In this document: positions 34,048-43,615 of the stretch, in pieces | Position numbering within the stretch: the stretch's first letter is position 1 | Layout: every line of letters begins with the position of its first letter | Assembly: GCA_039978895.1 (NCBI GenBank) | Contig: JBDWAL010000017.1 | Span: forward strand, 62,001 to 126,000 | DNA: 64,000 bases | Direction: 5' to 3' | Origin: Aliishimia sp039978895 | GTDB lineage: Bacteria; Pseudomonadota; Alphaproteobacteria; Rhodobacterales; Rhodobacteraceae | Made by a program: the position numbers and the translations under genes | Notes under the pieces: generated by a model | What the model was told of the DNA's origin: nothing | The model's database searches: none | Seen by the model: only the letters and a program-made list of their open reading frames with translations

Positions 34048-34980
34048 ATGAACTGGATTACCAACTATGTCCGGCCAAGGATCAACTCGATCTTTTCGCG
34101 CCGCGAAACACCGGACAACCTTTGGACCAAATGCGATGAATGCGGCACGATGCTGTTTCACCGCGAGGTGTCCGATAACCTAAACGTTTGCACCAATTGC
34201 AATCATCACATGGGCATCACGCCACGTGATCGTTTCATGGCCCTTTTTGACGGCGGGATTTTCACCGAAGTCGCGGTTCCGGCCCCGATTGCTGATCCAT
34301 TGCAGTTCCGCGATCAGAAAAAATATCCCGACCGGATGAAGACGGCGCAAAAGAACACCGGTGAAGGCGAAGCTATGCTGGTTGCCGCAGGTGAGATCGG
34401 ACGCACTCCGATCATCGCTGCCGCGCAGGACTTCACCTTTATGGGCGGTTCAATGGGCATGTATGTTGGCAACGCAATCATTGCTGCCGCAGAGGAAGCC
34501 GTCCGTCTTAAACGCCCCTTAGTTCTATTTTCTGCCGCAGGTGGCGCACGTATGCAGGAGGGCATTTTGTCCCTGATGCAAATGCCGCGTTCAACCGTTG
34601 CGATCCAGATGATGAAAGAAGCGGGTGTACCGTATATCGTTGTTCTGACGCACCCCACAACGGGTGGTGTGACCGCGTCTTACGCTATGTTGGGCGATGT
34701 CCATATCGCGGAACCCAACGCGCTGATCTGCTTTGCCGGACCACGTGTGATCGAACAAACCATTCGCGAAAAACTTCCCGAGGGTTTCCAGCGCGCTGAA
34801 TATCTGTTGGATCATGGCATGCTTGATCGGGTAATTTCACGCAACGATATGCGCGATGAATTGATCACGATCACACGTATGTTGTTGGGGATGCCCCCTG
34901 CTGTCAAAGGCGAGCTTCCGGCACCCGACCCGTCTCAAGCAGCGCCAACTCCTGACGCATCTTCAGACGAAAGCAAATGA
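34048..34980 (+). CDS. accD: acetyl-CoA carboxylase carboxyltransferase beta subunit
   Basis: 310 residues from ATG 34048. AccD with AccA transfers carboxyl from biotin to acetyl-CoA, the first step of fatty acid synthesis. A zinc ribbon (CDEC near residue 30 and CTNC near 50) precedes the crotonase-fold domain, with FMGGSMGMYVGNAII, FSAAGGARMQEG, HPTTGGVTASYAML and FAGPRVIEQTIREKLPEGFQ. An upstream in-frame extension to 33952 overlaps the CPBP gene and is not used. It overlaps folC by 4 bases (ATGA), the usual accD-folC arrangement. Confidence 0.97.
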   Translation: MNWITNYVRPRINSIFSRRETPDNLWTKCDECGTMLFHREVSDNLNVCTNCNHHMGITPRDRFMALFDGGIFTEVAVPAPIADPLQFRDQKKYPDRMKTAQKNTGEGEAMLVAAGEIGRTPIIAAAQDFTFMGGSMGMYVGNAIIAAAEEAVRLKRPLVLFSAAGGARMQEGILSLMQMPRSTVAIQMMKEAGVPYIVVLTHPTTGGVTASYAMLGDVHIAEPNALICFAGPRVIEQTIREKLPEGFQRAEYLLDHGMLDRVISRNDMRDELITITRMLLGMPPAVKGELPAPDPSQAAPTPDASSDESK

Positions 34981-36254
34981 CGGACACATCTGACGCAATC
35001 CTCGCACGGATGATGGCGCTCCACCCTAAGATTATCGATCTGACGCTGGACCGGATGTGGCGTTTGCTGGATGCTTTGGGCAATCCGCAAAACGATTTGC
35101 CGCCTGTGATCCATATTGCGGGCACAAACGGCAAAGGTTCCACCCAAGCGATGATCCGTGCCGGGCTTGAGGGTGCTGGTAAAACCGTGCACGCCTATAC
35201 CTCGCCCCATCTTGCGCGTTTTCACGAACGTATCCGATTGGCCGGAACCCTGATTGACGAAGACCACCTGAGCGCTGTTCTCGATGAATGTTACGTCGCC
35301 AATGGCACCGATCCGATTACCTATTTTGAAATCACAACCTGCGCTGCTTTGCTTGCCTTCGCGCGCACGCCTGCGGATTATACGTTGTTGGAAGTCGGAC
35401 TAGGGGGACGGCTAGATGCGACAAACGTCATCGACGCGCCCGCCTTGACGATCATCACCCCCGTGAGCATGGATCACGAAACCTTCCTCGGCGACACAGT
35501 TTCAAAAATTGCGGGCGAAAAAGCCGGGATCATCAAACGTCGCGTGCCATGCATCGTCGGGCCGCAAACACCAGACGCGCTTGCAGTGATAGAGACCCAA
35601 GCCGCCCGAAACATGGCCCCGATGCTAGCATATGGGCAACAATGGAACGCCGCACCAGAGGCCGGTCGCATGGTCTATCAAGACGAAACTGGATTGCTGG
35701 ATTTGCCACGTCCTGCCTTGCCGGGCGACCATCAGATCCAGAATGCAGGCTGCGCTTTGGCCGCGTTACGTCATCTTGGATTTGGCGAAGACGCCTGCGA
35801 AGCTGCGGTGACGAATGTTTCGTGGCCTGCACGTATGCAGGTTCTCAAAACTGGCCCATTGGCCGAATTGGCACGCGCCTCTGGGGCGGAACTTTGGCTA
35901 GATGGCGGTCACAACCCTGCAGCAGGGCACGCTATGTCCAAAGTCCTGAAATCGCTGCCAAACCGACCGACATATATGATCTGTGGCATGCTAAATACCA
36001 AAGATGTGAGCGGTTTTCTTTCGCCTTTGTCCCAAAACGCCGTCGAGCTGCATGCTGTTTCAATTCCGGGTGAAGCCAATACCTTGCCCGCTGAAGATAC
36101 TGTCGCAGCGGCCCAATCTGCAGGGATCAAGGCACATCCCGCAACCTCGGCTGAAGATGCGTTACGAGCAATTCTAGCCAAAGCCCCCCAAAGTCGTATT
36201 GTTATTTGCGGCTCGTTGTATTTGGCAGGGGCAATACTGCGATCTCACGGCTGA
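34977..36254 (+). CDS. folC: dihydrofolate/folylpolyglutamate synthase
   Basis: 425 residues. FolC adds glutamate to dihydropteroate or folates in the cytoplasm. The P-loop is HIAGTNGKGSTQAMI, followed by YTSPHLARFHERIRL and the Mg-binding LLEVGLGGRLDATNVI, with the later LDGGHNPAA. It starts with an ATG overlapping the accD stop, so it is co-translated. A weak GGGG/CCCC hairpin follows at about 36280, but without a T run. Confidence 0.96.
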   Translation: MTDTSDAILARMMALHPKIIDLTLDRMWRLLDALGNPQNDLPPVIHIAGTNGKGSTQAMIRAGLEGAGKTVHAYTSPHLARFHERIRLAGTLIDEDHLSAVLDECYVANGTDPITYFEITTCAALLAFARTPADYTLLEVGLGGRLDATNVIDAPALTIITPVSMDHETFLGDTVSKIAGEKAGIIKRRVPCIVGPQTPDALAVIETQAARNMAPMLAYGQQWNAAPEAGRMVYQDETGLLDLPRPALPGDHQIQNAGCALAALRHLGFGEDACEAAVTNVSWPARMQVLKTGPLAELARASGAELWLDGGHNPAAGHAMSKVLKSLPNRPTYMICGMLNTKDVSGFLSPLSQNAVELHAVSIPGEANTLPAEDTVAAAQSAGIKAHPATSAEDALRAILAKAPQSRIVICGSLYLAGAILRSHG

Positions 36255-36313
36255 AATGCCTTAGAAACCTATGAAAAACGGGGGTCTGAACACCGTAATT
36301 CCCCTACTTTTGG

Positions 36314-36343
36314 TTGACCCGACATCCGAGGAACATCTATATC
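36314..36343 (+). promoter_or_regulatory. candidate sigma70 promoter of the LysM gene
   Basis: TTGACC at 36314-36319 and TATATC at 36338-36343 are separated by 18 bases, upstream of ATG 36419. Both hexamers are close to consensus. The region is the 164-base gap after folC. Confidence 0.4.
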
Positions 36344-36418
36344 TGGTGAAATAGACAACTTATTGTGTGCGATCGGTCTCTGCCAAGACTAAACGCCACT
36401 TCTGCTGGGGGATGCGGT

Positions 36419-37321
36419 ATGTCACAGGAAAATGGACGCCTTAGGCGTGTGGATTCGCAAGGCGATGTCCCTAAATCGAACCTTCCCCTCCTTCTGATTG
36501 CCACCGCGTTTCTTACGCTGACAATTGTTCTCATTTTGTTGCAATCGGACGAGAACACCCATGTGGCGTCGCGTGTGCCCACTACGGCATCATCACCACA
36601 GCCTGAGGTCGTTGCACAGACAACCGCGAGCATCCCAACACCATCCATTCCAGAACCATCCAGCGCAGCCGAACCGCTTAACGGCCCATTGGCTGCCGCC
36701 CTTCGTGCCGACAACGCGCCAGTTGAAGAATTAGAGCCGCAATATGATGTGGTCGCACGCGCGCAAATGCCCCTGCTATCTGTCAGCTTTACGCCAATTG
36801 ATCGTGTCACATCCGCTGCAATAACCGAACAATTGCGCCAACCTATCCGGCTAATCAACATCGGTGTACCCAAGCGGGATTTGCCGACATTGACCGATGA
36901 CGTGCTAACGCTGTTATCGCCAAAGAACGCACAATCCTCGCAGGGCATGCAAGATTTGCTGACAGACGCGGTCACACAACGCCAATCTGATGCCTATATC
37001 CGCGTGTTGTTGAACACAGCCGCTGAACGCGGTCAATTCGAAGTTCCGCCAACATTGCGCACAACAACGGGCACGTTTGATGCCTATTCCCTGCTCAAAG
37101 CTATGGCCCAAACTGCCGGCTCACCTGTTCCTAAGATGCCCAAGCGGGTCGAAACCAATGGCACGCAAAAGATTGTGCCCGGTGACAGCTTGGCCCGTTT
37201 GGCGTTGCGCTATTATGGACAGCCGTTGAAGTACGACATCATTTTGGCAGCGAACCCTCAGATTGATCCACGCAATCCGATTTTGACGCCCGGTGATGTC
37301 ATCCAGATGCCCAAGCCGTAA
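36419..37321 (+). CDS. single-pass membrane protein with C-terminal LysM domain
   Basis: 300 residues from ATG 36419 (GGGG upstream). A short cytoplasmic N-terminus is followed by one transmembrane helix (LPLLLIATAFLTLTIVLILL, residues about 21-40), a Pro/Ser/Thr-rich spacer, a helical middle part and a C-terminal LysM domain (IVPGDSLARLALRYYGQPLK to PGDVIQMPKP). LysM binds peptidoglycan glycans, so the protein should bridge inner membrane and wall. No catalytic domain is visible. Confidence 0.85.
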   Translation: MSQENGRLRRVDSQGDVPKSNLPLLLIATAFLTLTIVLILLQSDENTHVASRVPTTASSPQPEVVAQTTASIPTPSIPEPSSAAEPLNGPLAAALRADNAPVEELEPQYDVVARAQMPLLSVSFTPIDRVTSAAITEQLRQPIRLINIGVPKRDLPTLTDDVLTLLSPKNAQSSQGMQDLLTDAVTQRQSDAYIRVLLNTAAERGQFEVPPTLRTTTGTFDAYSLLKAMAQTAGSPVPKMPKRVETNGTQKIVPGDSLARLALRYYGQPLKYDIILAANPQIDPRNPILTPGDVIQMPKP

Positions 37322-37336
37322 GGCGGCAACCTCGCT

Positions 37337-38392
37337 TTACACACCCCAGTCTTCGGCTTGCATTTCGCGCAAACGACTTGCGGTGCGTTCGAATTCAAAC
37401 GCGCCATCACCTTCCAAATATAGCGTTTCAGGCCGCGCCGCAGCGCTACAGATCAATCTGACCTTCCCCTCGTAAAGCGTGTCGATCAGCGTCACAAAGC
37501 GCTTGGCCTCGTTGAAGTTAGACCGCCCAAGGGCCGGAATATCATCAAGGATGAGCACACGCACAGCTTCAGCAAGGGCAAGATAGTCTGCAGCACCAAG
37601 CGGCCGCCCGCACAGATCAAAGAACTTCGCCCGCGCAACCCCATTGCGATACTCAGGCAAAGTCACAACACGGCCCTTCACGTGCAAATCAAGAGCTTCG
37701 GATTGCCCGCCAGTTAGGTCACGCCAAATGCCGTCTATGGCCTTGCGCGTCTCAGGCCCAAGCGGGTGGAAATAAACATCAGAACCCTTAAGGCGATCCT
37801 GGCGGTAATCCGTAGGACTTTTCAGTTCCCAGACAAGCATCCGTTCTTTGATTTGTTCAATGAACGGCACAAACAACTGCCGGTTCAAACCATTTTTATA
37901 CAGATCATCAGGCACGCGATTTGACGTTGTGACCACGACGACACCGGCTGCAAACAGGGCTTCGAACAAACGCCCAACGATCATCGCGTCCGTGATGTCG
38001 GTGATTTGCATTTCATCAAACGCCAGCAAGCGAACGCTGTCAGACACGGATTTGGCAACAGGGGCGAGCGCATCTTCGACCCCGGTTTTGCGCACTTCAT
38101 GTAAAGCTGCGTGGATTTCCTGCATGAACGCATGGAAGTGGACCCGCCGCGCGGGGACTTCGACACTGTCCACGAACAAATCCATCAGCATTGATTTGCC
38201 ACGCCCAACACCGCCCCACAGGTACAGCCCTTTCGGCGGCTCTGGGGCTTTGCGAAACAAGCTGCGTTTGACGGGTTGCGCGAGGGCGGCCCGAATGCGT
38301 TCGAATTCTGGCAGGATCGCTTCTTGCGCGGAATCCGCGGTCAAAGCACCTTCTGCGACCATGGCGGTATATGTTTGGATCAAGTCTGTCAT
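37337..38392 (-). CDS. zapE: cell division protein ZapE (AFG1-like ATPase)
   Basis: 351 residues. P-loop ATPase of the AFG1/ZapE family, which in E. coli binds FtsZ at the constricting ring under stress. The Walker A is LWGGVGRGKSMLMDLF, Walker B is LAFDEMQITDI, then TTSNRVPDDLYKNGL and the C-terminal FDLCGRPLGAADYLAL typical of the family. ATG 38392 has no strong ribosome-binding site. It converges with the LysM gene (15-base gap) and is divergent from the MFS gene. Confidence 0.94.
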   Translation of the reverse strand: MTDLIQTYTAMVAEGALTADSAQEAILPEFERIRAALAQPVKRSLFRKAPEPPKGLYLWGGVGRGKSMLMDLFVDSVEVPARRVHFHAFMQEIHAALHEVRKTGVEDALAPVAKSVSDSVRLLAFDEMQITDITDAMIVGRLFEALFAAGVVVVTTSNRVPDDLYKNGLNRQLFVPFIEQIKERMLVWELKSPTDYRQDRLKGSDVYFHPLGPETRKAIDGIWRDLTGGQSEALDLHVKGRVVTLPEYRNGVARAKFFDLCGRPLGAADYLALAEAVRVLILDDIPALGRSNFNEAKRFVTLIDTLYEGKVRLICSAAARPETLYLEGDGAFEFERTASRLREMQAEDWGV

Positions 38393-38496
38393 CTTGCATG
38401 CGTTGTGCTGAACTCGTGGCTGTGATGCAAGTGATCACTCTTGCTGATTTGACCTAGTTGAAAAAAACAGCAACTTGGCAGGACAGGAGTTACGAC

Positions 38497-39735
38497 ATGA
38501 CCAAAGCCCCACTCTTCACCCCCGTATTGATCGTCGGGTGCGTGATTATTCTGATCAGTTTCTTCATTCGAGCCTCCTTTGGGGTGTTTCAAATCCCAAT
38601 TGCTGAAGAATTTGGCTGGTTGCGCGCCGAGTTCAGCTTAGCCATCGCAATCCAAAACCTTGCATGGGGATTTGGCCAACCGATTTTTGGCGCTTTGGCT
38701 GAAAAAATAGGCGATCGCAAAGCCATCATTATCGGGGCAATCGTCTATGCAACGGGTTTGGTTATGTCCTCGGTTTCAACGACGCCAGAAGCCCATCAGG
38801 CCTATGCGTGGTTGGTCGGGTTTGGCATCGCGGGCACAGGGTTTGGCGTGATTTTGGCCGTTGTAGGCCGAGCATCTTCGGATGAGAACCGATCCATGTC
38901 CTTGGCAATTGTCACAGCTGCCGGATCAGGTGGACAAGTCATTGGCCCGCCCTTGGCCGAATTTTTGATGACGATGATGACGTGGCAATCCGTGTTTCTT
39001 GTGTTTGCCGGATCGATCATGGCAGTCCTTTTAACCTTGCCAATGATGCGCGCGCCCAAAGTCGCGACGAAGCAAGAATTAGATGAATCTCTAGGTCAAA
39101 TCTTGATCAAAGCCGCCAAAGACCCGTCTTTCACACTGATCTTCTTGGGCTTCTTTTCATGCGGTTATCAACTGTCATTCATGACGGCACACTTCCCAGC
39201 TTTGGTGACCGAAATGTGCGGTCCAATCCAAGCAGGCAGCATGCTGCACAATGTTGGCATCACAACTACTTCAGCCCTTGGCGCTATTGCTATATCTCTG
39301 ATTGGGCTTGCTAATATTGGCGGTACTTTGCTCGCGGGGTGGGCAGGCAGTCGGTATTCCAAGAAGTACCTCTTGGCTGGGATTTACACGGCTCGCACGG
39401 TGATTGGCGCTGCGTTCATTCTGTTCCCGATCACGCCGGAAACGGTTTTGTTGTTCTCGATTGCGATGGGGTCTTTGTGGCTGGCCACGGTGCCGCTCAC
39501 GAGTGGATTGGTGGCGCATATTTATGGGCTGCGCTACATGGGAACACTTTATGGGATCGTCTTTTTCAGCCACCAGTTGGGGAGTTTCCTTGGCGTGTGG
39601 CTTGGTGGACGGCTTTATGATCAATACGGTGACTATACCGCTGTTTGGTGGGTCGGGGTCGCCGTGGGTGCATTTTCAGCGATTGTACATTTGCCCATCC
39701 GCGAGAAGCCTTTGGAACGCGCGCAAGCGGCCTGA
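38497..39735 (+). CDS. MFS transporter
   Basis: 412 residues from ATG 38497 (CAGGAG with 7-base spacing), about 12 transmembrane helices. The GAxaDRxGRR-like loop between helices 2 and 3 reads GALAEKIGDRKAIIIG, a clear major facilitator signature. Overall sequence is closest to the oxalate/formate antiporter-like or monocarboxylate-type branch (SFFIRASFGVFQIPIAEEFG at the start). The substrate cannot be inferred. It converges on the ornithine cyclodeaminase-like gene. Confidence 0.88.
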   Translation: MTKAPLFTPVLIVGCVIILISFFIRASFGVFQIPIAEEFGWLRAEFSLAIAIQNLAWGFGQPIFGALAEKIGDRKAIIIGAIVYATGLVMSSVSTTPEAHQAYAWLVGFGIAGTGFGVILAVVGRASSDENRSMSLAIVTAAGSGGQVIGPPLAEFLMTMMTWQSVFLVFAGSIMAVLLTLPMMRAPKVATKQELDESLGQILIKAAKDPSFTLIFLGFFSCGYQLSFMTAHFPALVTEMCGPIQAGSMLHNVGITTTSALGAIAISLIGLANIGGTLLAGWAGSRYSKKYLLAGIYTARTVIGAAFILFPITPETVLLFSIAMGSLWLATVPLTSGLVAHIYGLRYMGTLYGIVFFSHQLGSFLGVWLGGRLYDQYGDYTAVWWVGVAVGAFSAIVHLPIREKPLERAQAA

Positions 39736-39742
39736 TCATCGT

Positions 39743-40657
39743 TCAGGTTTGCGCGCGCCAGCGGTCCAGAATGTAGCGGCTTGTCATCAAATCCAAATGT
39801 GCCCCACCACCGTTTTTGAACAAGGTGATTTCATCGTCCGAACTGCGCTGGAACCTGTCGATCTCGTAGTATTCCGCCAGGATATGGTCCCGAGAAATCA
39901 CACCCTGTTCCAGAGGGATTTTCAGCTCACCAATATGCCCAACGGTTGTGTCATAACTGTCCACAAAGACGCGCGCGCGCTGCAATGCCGCGTCATCGGC
40001 TTCGCGCATATCTGGGCGATAGGCGCCGATTAGGTCGATATGGGTGCCGGGTGCAAACCACGCGCCTTTTAGCATTGGGTCGGTGGTCATTGTCGCAGAT
40101 GTGACGATGTCCGCATCACCGACCGCTTGCTCCAACGAAGACGCGACTTGCCCGTTGATCTCATCTGCGAGCACGGCTGCGTTGGCTTGGGTGCGGCTCC
40201 AGACTGTAAAGCGGGCATCCGGGAACACTGCGCTATAGGCTTGGTGCAAAGATCGTGCGACCGTACCCGAGCCAACAATCAGGATGTCGCGACTGTTTTT
40301 ACGGGCCAATTTGCGGGCTGCCAGCAAGCTGTCGCCGGCTGTTTTCCATTTGGTAACAAGGTGGAAGTCCACCAAGGCTTCTAACGTGCCGTCCGCGTCC
40401 GAATATAAGTTCACGCCGCCGTTCACCATTGGCTTGTCAGACGCAGGATTGCCCGGAAAGATTGTCGCGGTTTTGACAGCCATTCCCAACCCATCAATCC
40501 AAGCAGCGCGGCTTAACAAGGTTTCCTTGCCGCGATAAAGAAACGTGTCGTCGATTTCCGCCTTGGCAAGCGAATGTCCAGCTTCCAACGCATCGGTTAA
40601 CCCGATCCAATCCAGAAGCACTTCACCTTCGGCAAAGGGAATGAAGGGAAAATTCAT
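39743..40657 (-). CDS. ornithine cyclodeaminase/mu-crystallin family protein
   Basis: 304 residues. An NAD-binding Rossmann segment DILIVGSGTVARSLHQAYSA and the motifs GGVNLYSD and HIDLIGAYRPDMREADDAAL mark the OCD/mu-crystallin family. Members include ornithine cyclodeaminase, alanine dehydrogenase, ketimine reductases and opine-type synthases, so the reaction is open. It overlaps the HAD gene stop by 4 bases and is last in the fghA-yaiI-HAD-ocd run. Confidence 0.88.
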   Translation of the reverse strand: MNFPFIPFAEGEVLLDWIGLTDALEAGHSLAKAEIDDTFLYRGKETLLSRAAWIDGLGMAVKTATIFPGNPASDKPMVNGGVNLYSDADGTLEALVDFHLVTKWKTAGDSLLAARKLARKNSRDILIVGSGTVARSLHQAYSAVFPDARFTVWSRTQANAAVLADEINGQVASSLEQAVGDADIVTSATMTTDPMLKGAWFAPGTHIDLIGAYRPDMREADDAALQRARVFVDSYDTTVGHIGELKIPLEQGVISRDHILAEYYEIDRFQRSSDDEITLFKNGGGAHLDLMTSRYILDRWRAQT

Positions 40658-41274
40658 AACGCTTCCTTTTCAGTGAGCAGCCCTTCGGAAACCAGCCTGT
40701 CAGCCCACCCCTGTGGATGCTCAAACAGATGTGTTTTCCAGCCTCGGGCATCAGCTTGGGCGATGTTGTCGGCCCTGTCGTCTGTGAAGATCAACGACCC
40801 ACCAGACAGGCCCATTTTGTCTTCCAACTGTGCGTAGATTGCGGGATCAGGCTTCATCACGCCCATATGGCCAGAGATAAAATCATGATCAAATTGCGCC
40901 ATGATATCATAGTGCTGTGCGGCTAATGTATATGAATCGATCCCAAAATTCGTCAGCGAAATCACAGTTACGCCTTTGGCCTGCAATGCGCGCATCAACC
41001 GGCTGGAGTGTTTGATTTCGGGGGAGGCCATCTCAATCCAGCGGTCGTGCCACAACAAGATTTCGTCGCGCCACTCAGGGTGGGCGTCCGCTTTTGCATA
41101 GATGGTGTCGCGGAACGGCGCACCCAGATCAACGCGGTCGTTCATTTCGGCCAAGTCGACTTCAGCAAACAGGGCCTTGCGTCGATCTTCGCCAATCTCT
41201 GCATCAAACATCCGTTCGGGATGCCATTCGAGCAGTACATTGCCGATATCAAACACAACCGCTTTGATTTCCAT
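40654..41274 (-). CDS. HAD-superfamily hydrolase
   Basis: 206 residues. Motif I is FDIGNVLLEWHPERM (nucleophile Asp; the second Asp position is Gly, as in several YihX-type members), motif II is VISLTNF, and the motif III Lys and motif IV SLIFTDDRADNIAQADARGW are present. Likely a phosphatase or dehalogenase-type hydrolase of small metabolites. It overlaps the OCD-like gene and begins 3 bases after the yaiI stop. Confidence 0.9.
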   Translation of the reverse strand: MEIKAVVFDIGNVLLEWHPERMFDAEIGEDRRKALFAEVDLAEMNDRVDLGAPFRDTIYAKADAHPEWRDEILLWHDRWIEMASPEIKHSSRLMRALQAKGVTVISLTNFGIDSYTLAAQHYDIMAQFDHDFISGHMGVMKPDPAIYAQLEDKMGLSGGSLIFTDDRADNIAQADARGWKTHLFEHPQGWADRLVSEGLLTEKEAL

Positions 41275-41277
41275 GAA

Positions 41278-41730
41278 TTAAGCCCCTTTTGCCGCTCGAA
41301 TTTCGCGTTCTAACGAGTCCAAAAAACGCGCACGGTCCGCTTTTGTAAAGCCCTTGCCACCGCCTTGGCGGAAGGGATCAGCGGCGCGCAAGTCGGTCAT
41401 CAAATCACGCATTGCCAACGCTTCGCGGACATTGGCTTGCGTCAAACGTTCACCGTTATGCTTGAGCACTTGTGCCCCCGACTCCACGCATTTGGCGGCC
41501 AAAGGAATATCGCCCGTAATCACCACATCCCCTGCCCCGCAGCGGTCTGCAATCCACATATCCGCCACATCCGGGCCGTCGGACACAATGACCACTTCGA
41601 CCAACGGATTACGCGACATGCGCAAACCACCATTGGCCACCAGTTTCATAGGAAGCTTGTGCCGTGTGGCCACCCGTTCCACTTCGTCCTTAACGGGGCA
41701 AGCATCTGCATCCACGTAGATTGTTGTCAC
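41278..41730 (-). CDS. YaiI/YqxD family protein (DUF188)
   Basis: 150 residues. The start TIYVDADACPVKDEVERVA and the segments VSDGPDVADMWIADRCGAGD and DIPLAAKCVESGAQVL are characteristic of DUF188, a PIN-like fold with conserved Asp residues. Nuclease activity is suspected for the family but not established. It overlaps the fghA stop by 4 bases. Confidence 0.93.
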   Translation of the reverse strand: MTTIYVDADACPVKDEVERVATRHKLPMKLVANGGLRMSRNPLVEVVIVSDGPDVADMWIADRCGAGDVVITGDIPLAAKCVESGAQVLKHNGERLTQANVREALAMRDLMTDLRAADPFRQGGGKGFTKADRARFLDSLEREIRAAKGA

Positions 41731-42557
41731 GAATACAGCGCCTCAGCATGGAAGGCGATATGGTCTTCCATAAAGGTAGACACGAAGAAATAGCTGTGAT
41801 CATAGCCCGGTTGTAGTCGCACTTGTGCTTGTTGACGTTTGGCCGCAATCGCTTCGGACAGGGCTTCTGGTTTCAACAGGTCGATGAACTGGTCGCTGGT
41901 GCCCGTGTCGATCAGGACAGGGCCATCAAAGCCAACCGAACGCATCAAAAGGGTCGCATCATGGGCGTTCCATGTGGACTCATCGTCGCCAAGATAGGCC
42001 TTGAGCTGCTTGCGCCCCCAATCACTGCCCGTGGGATGACTGATAGGTGCAAAGGCTGACACGGATTTGAAACGCCCCGGCAAGCCCATCGCCATGGTCA
42101 ACGCGCCATGCCCGCCCATTGAGTGACCCGTGATGGATTGGCGATCCACATCTATGGCAAAGTTCTCGCCGATCAACGCGGGCAGCTCTTGGGTAACATA
42201 GTCCCACATCTGAAAATGAGAGGCCCATGGCGCTTGCGTTGCGTTCACGTAAAAGCCCGCACCTTGGCCGAGATCATAGTTTTCATCATCCGCAACACCC
42301 TCACCGCGCGGAGAGGTATCCGGGAAAATCAGGGCGATACCTTGCTCTGCGGCCCATGCTTGCGCGCCCGCTTTGACCATCGCGTTTTCATGGGTGCATG
42401 TCAGACCAGACAGATACCACAGGACGGGAACCGGCCCGTCTTGTGCTTCGACCGGAAGGAACACACCAAAGGTCATGTCACACGCACATGTCTTAGATGC
42501 ATGGGTATAGACCCCTTGAGTACCGCCAAAACATGCGTTTTCTGAAACTGTCTGCAT
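41727..42557 (-). CDS. fghA: S-formylglutathione hydrolase
   Basis: 276 residues, normal length. It hydrolyses S-formylglutathione to formate and glutathione in formaldehyde detoxification. The nucleophile is in SITGHSMGGHGALTMA; FGVFLP and WYLSGLTCTHENAMVKAG upstream are family-typical. The His of the triad is in PGYDHSYFFVSTFMEDH. The glutathione-dependent formaldehyde dehydrogenase that normally precedes it is not in the window. It is the first gene of the minus-strand run through ocd. Confidence 0.95.
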   Translation of the reverse strand: MQTVSENACFGGTQGVYTHASKTCACDMTFGVFLPVEAQDGPVPVLWYLSGLTCTHENAMVKAGAQAWAAEQGIALIFPDTSPRGEGVADDENYDLGQGAGFYVNATQAPWASHFQMWDYVTQELPALIGENFAIDVDRQSITGHSMGGHGALTMAMGLPGRFKSVSAFAPISHPTGSDWGRKQLKAYLGDDESTWNAHDATLLMRSVGFDGPVLIDTGTSDQFIDLLKPEALSEAIAAKRQQAQVRLQPGYDHSYFFVSTFMEDHIAFHAEALYS

Positions 42558-42568
42558 TCAATTTCCCC

Positions 42569-43513
42569 TTAATAGAGTGTTTGCACCCATGCGATTACCG
42601 CTGTCACCGTCAAAATGCTCATGGCTGTCGACACTAGGATAGAGGCCGAAACCCGTTGCGGTGCAACCCCGTAATGTTGCGCAAGGATATAGACATTGCC
42701 CGCCACCGGAAGCGCCGACGCAGCAATCGCGACAGCCGCCACGTAGGGATCGACTGGAAATAGGACCAGCAAACCAAATGCCACAAGTGCGGGGTGCAAC
42801 ACCAATTTGCATGTGCTGATCCAGATCGCAATTTGCACACGTTCTGCGGATTTACTGGCCAATGACGCGCCAATGGCGAACAAAGCACATGGGGTTGCTG
42901 CCCCTCCAAGGAGGTTCAAAAAGTCGTTCATAGGAACGGGGATCGGGATCTCGAATGAGGACCACAACAACCCCAAAACAATCGCAACGATCATTGGGTT
43001 TTTAACCAGTCCCAGCCCAACGGTCTTGAGCACCCCAAAGCCAACCCGACCGTCGCGCGATCCGGTAATCAGGATCACAATCAACGACGAGAACACGATC
43101 AGATCGACCGCAAGCATCGTCATGATCACGCCAACAGCACCCTCGCCCATCAACAATGCGAGCATGGGTAGCCCCAAAAATCCGATATTCCCGATACCCG
43201 CGCATTGCGCTTCAACAGCCGTGGTTTGCACATCAAGTCCGCGCATGAAGCCCACGGCCGTCGCAATGCCATAAACGAAGGCGGTTCCCCAAAGATAGCC
43301 AATCATAAGCCGGGGATTCCAAACTTCGGAAAATGGAAGATTCGCGGCAAATCGAAAAATCATCGCGGATAGCGCGAAATAGAAGACAAATTTAGTGAGA
43401 TACCCAGTGGCAGCCTCCGAAAAGAATCGGGTCCGCCCAGACCAGTAGCCAAGACCGATCAACGCAAAGAAAGGCAGGGTTTTCAGCAAGATCGCCAACA
43501 TACTTTCCGCCAT
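42569..43513 (-). CDS. AEC family transporter (auxin efflux carrier type)
   Basis: About 314 residues from ATG 43513 (ATG 43501 is an alternative), about ten hydrophobic helices. The segments LKTLPFFALIGLGYWSGRTR and ALPVAGNVYILAQHYGVAP are typical of the AEC family, whose bacterial members export or import small carboxylates such as malate. The frame extends upstream to 43627, but that part lies in the TetR intergenic region and looks non-coding. It is divergent from the TetR gene, its likely regulator. Confidence 0.88.
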   Translation of the reverse strand: MAESMLAILLKTLPFFALIGLGYWSGRTRFFSEAATGYLTKFVFYFALSAMIFRFAANLPFSEVWNPRLMIGYLWGTAFVYGIATAVGFMRGLDVQTTAVEAQCAGIGNIGFLGLPMLALLMGEGAVGVIMTMLAVDLIVFSSLIVILITGSRDGRVGFGVLKTVGLGLVKNPMIVAIVLGLLWSSFEIPIPVPMNDFLNLLGGAATPCALFAIGASLASKSAERVQIAIWISTCKLVLHPALVAFGLLVLFPVDPYVAAVAIAASALPVAGNVYILAQHYGVAPQRVSASILVSTAMSILTVTAVIAWVQTLY

Positions 43514-43615
43514 ACCCTGCACACGACGCTGCGGCAAGGTATGCAAGTGTGATGCCCTCGTCCTTGTTGAAACTGAACGAAGCCGTTTATATTCGCCGCA
43601 GGCCCGGAGGAACCA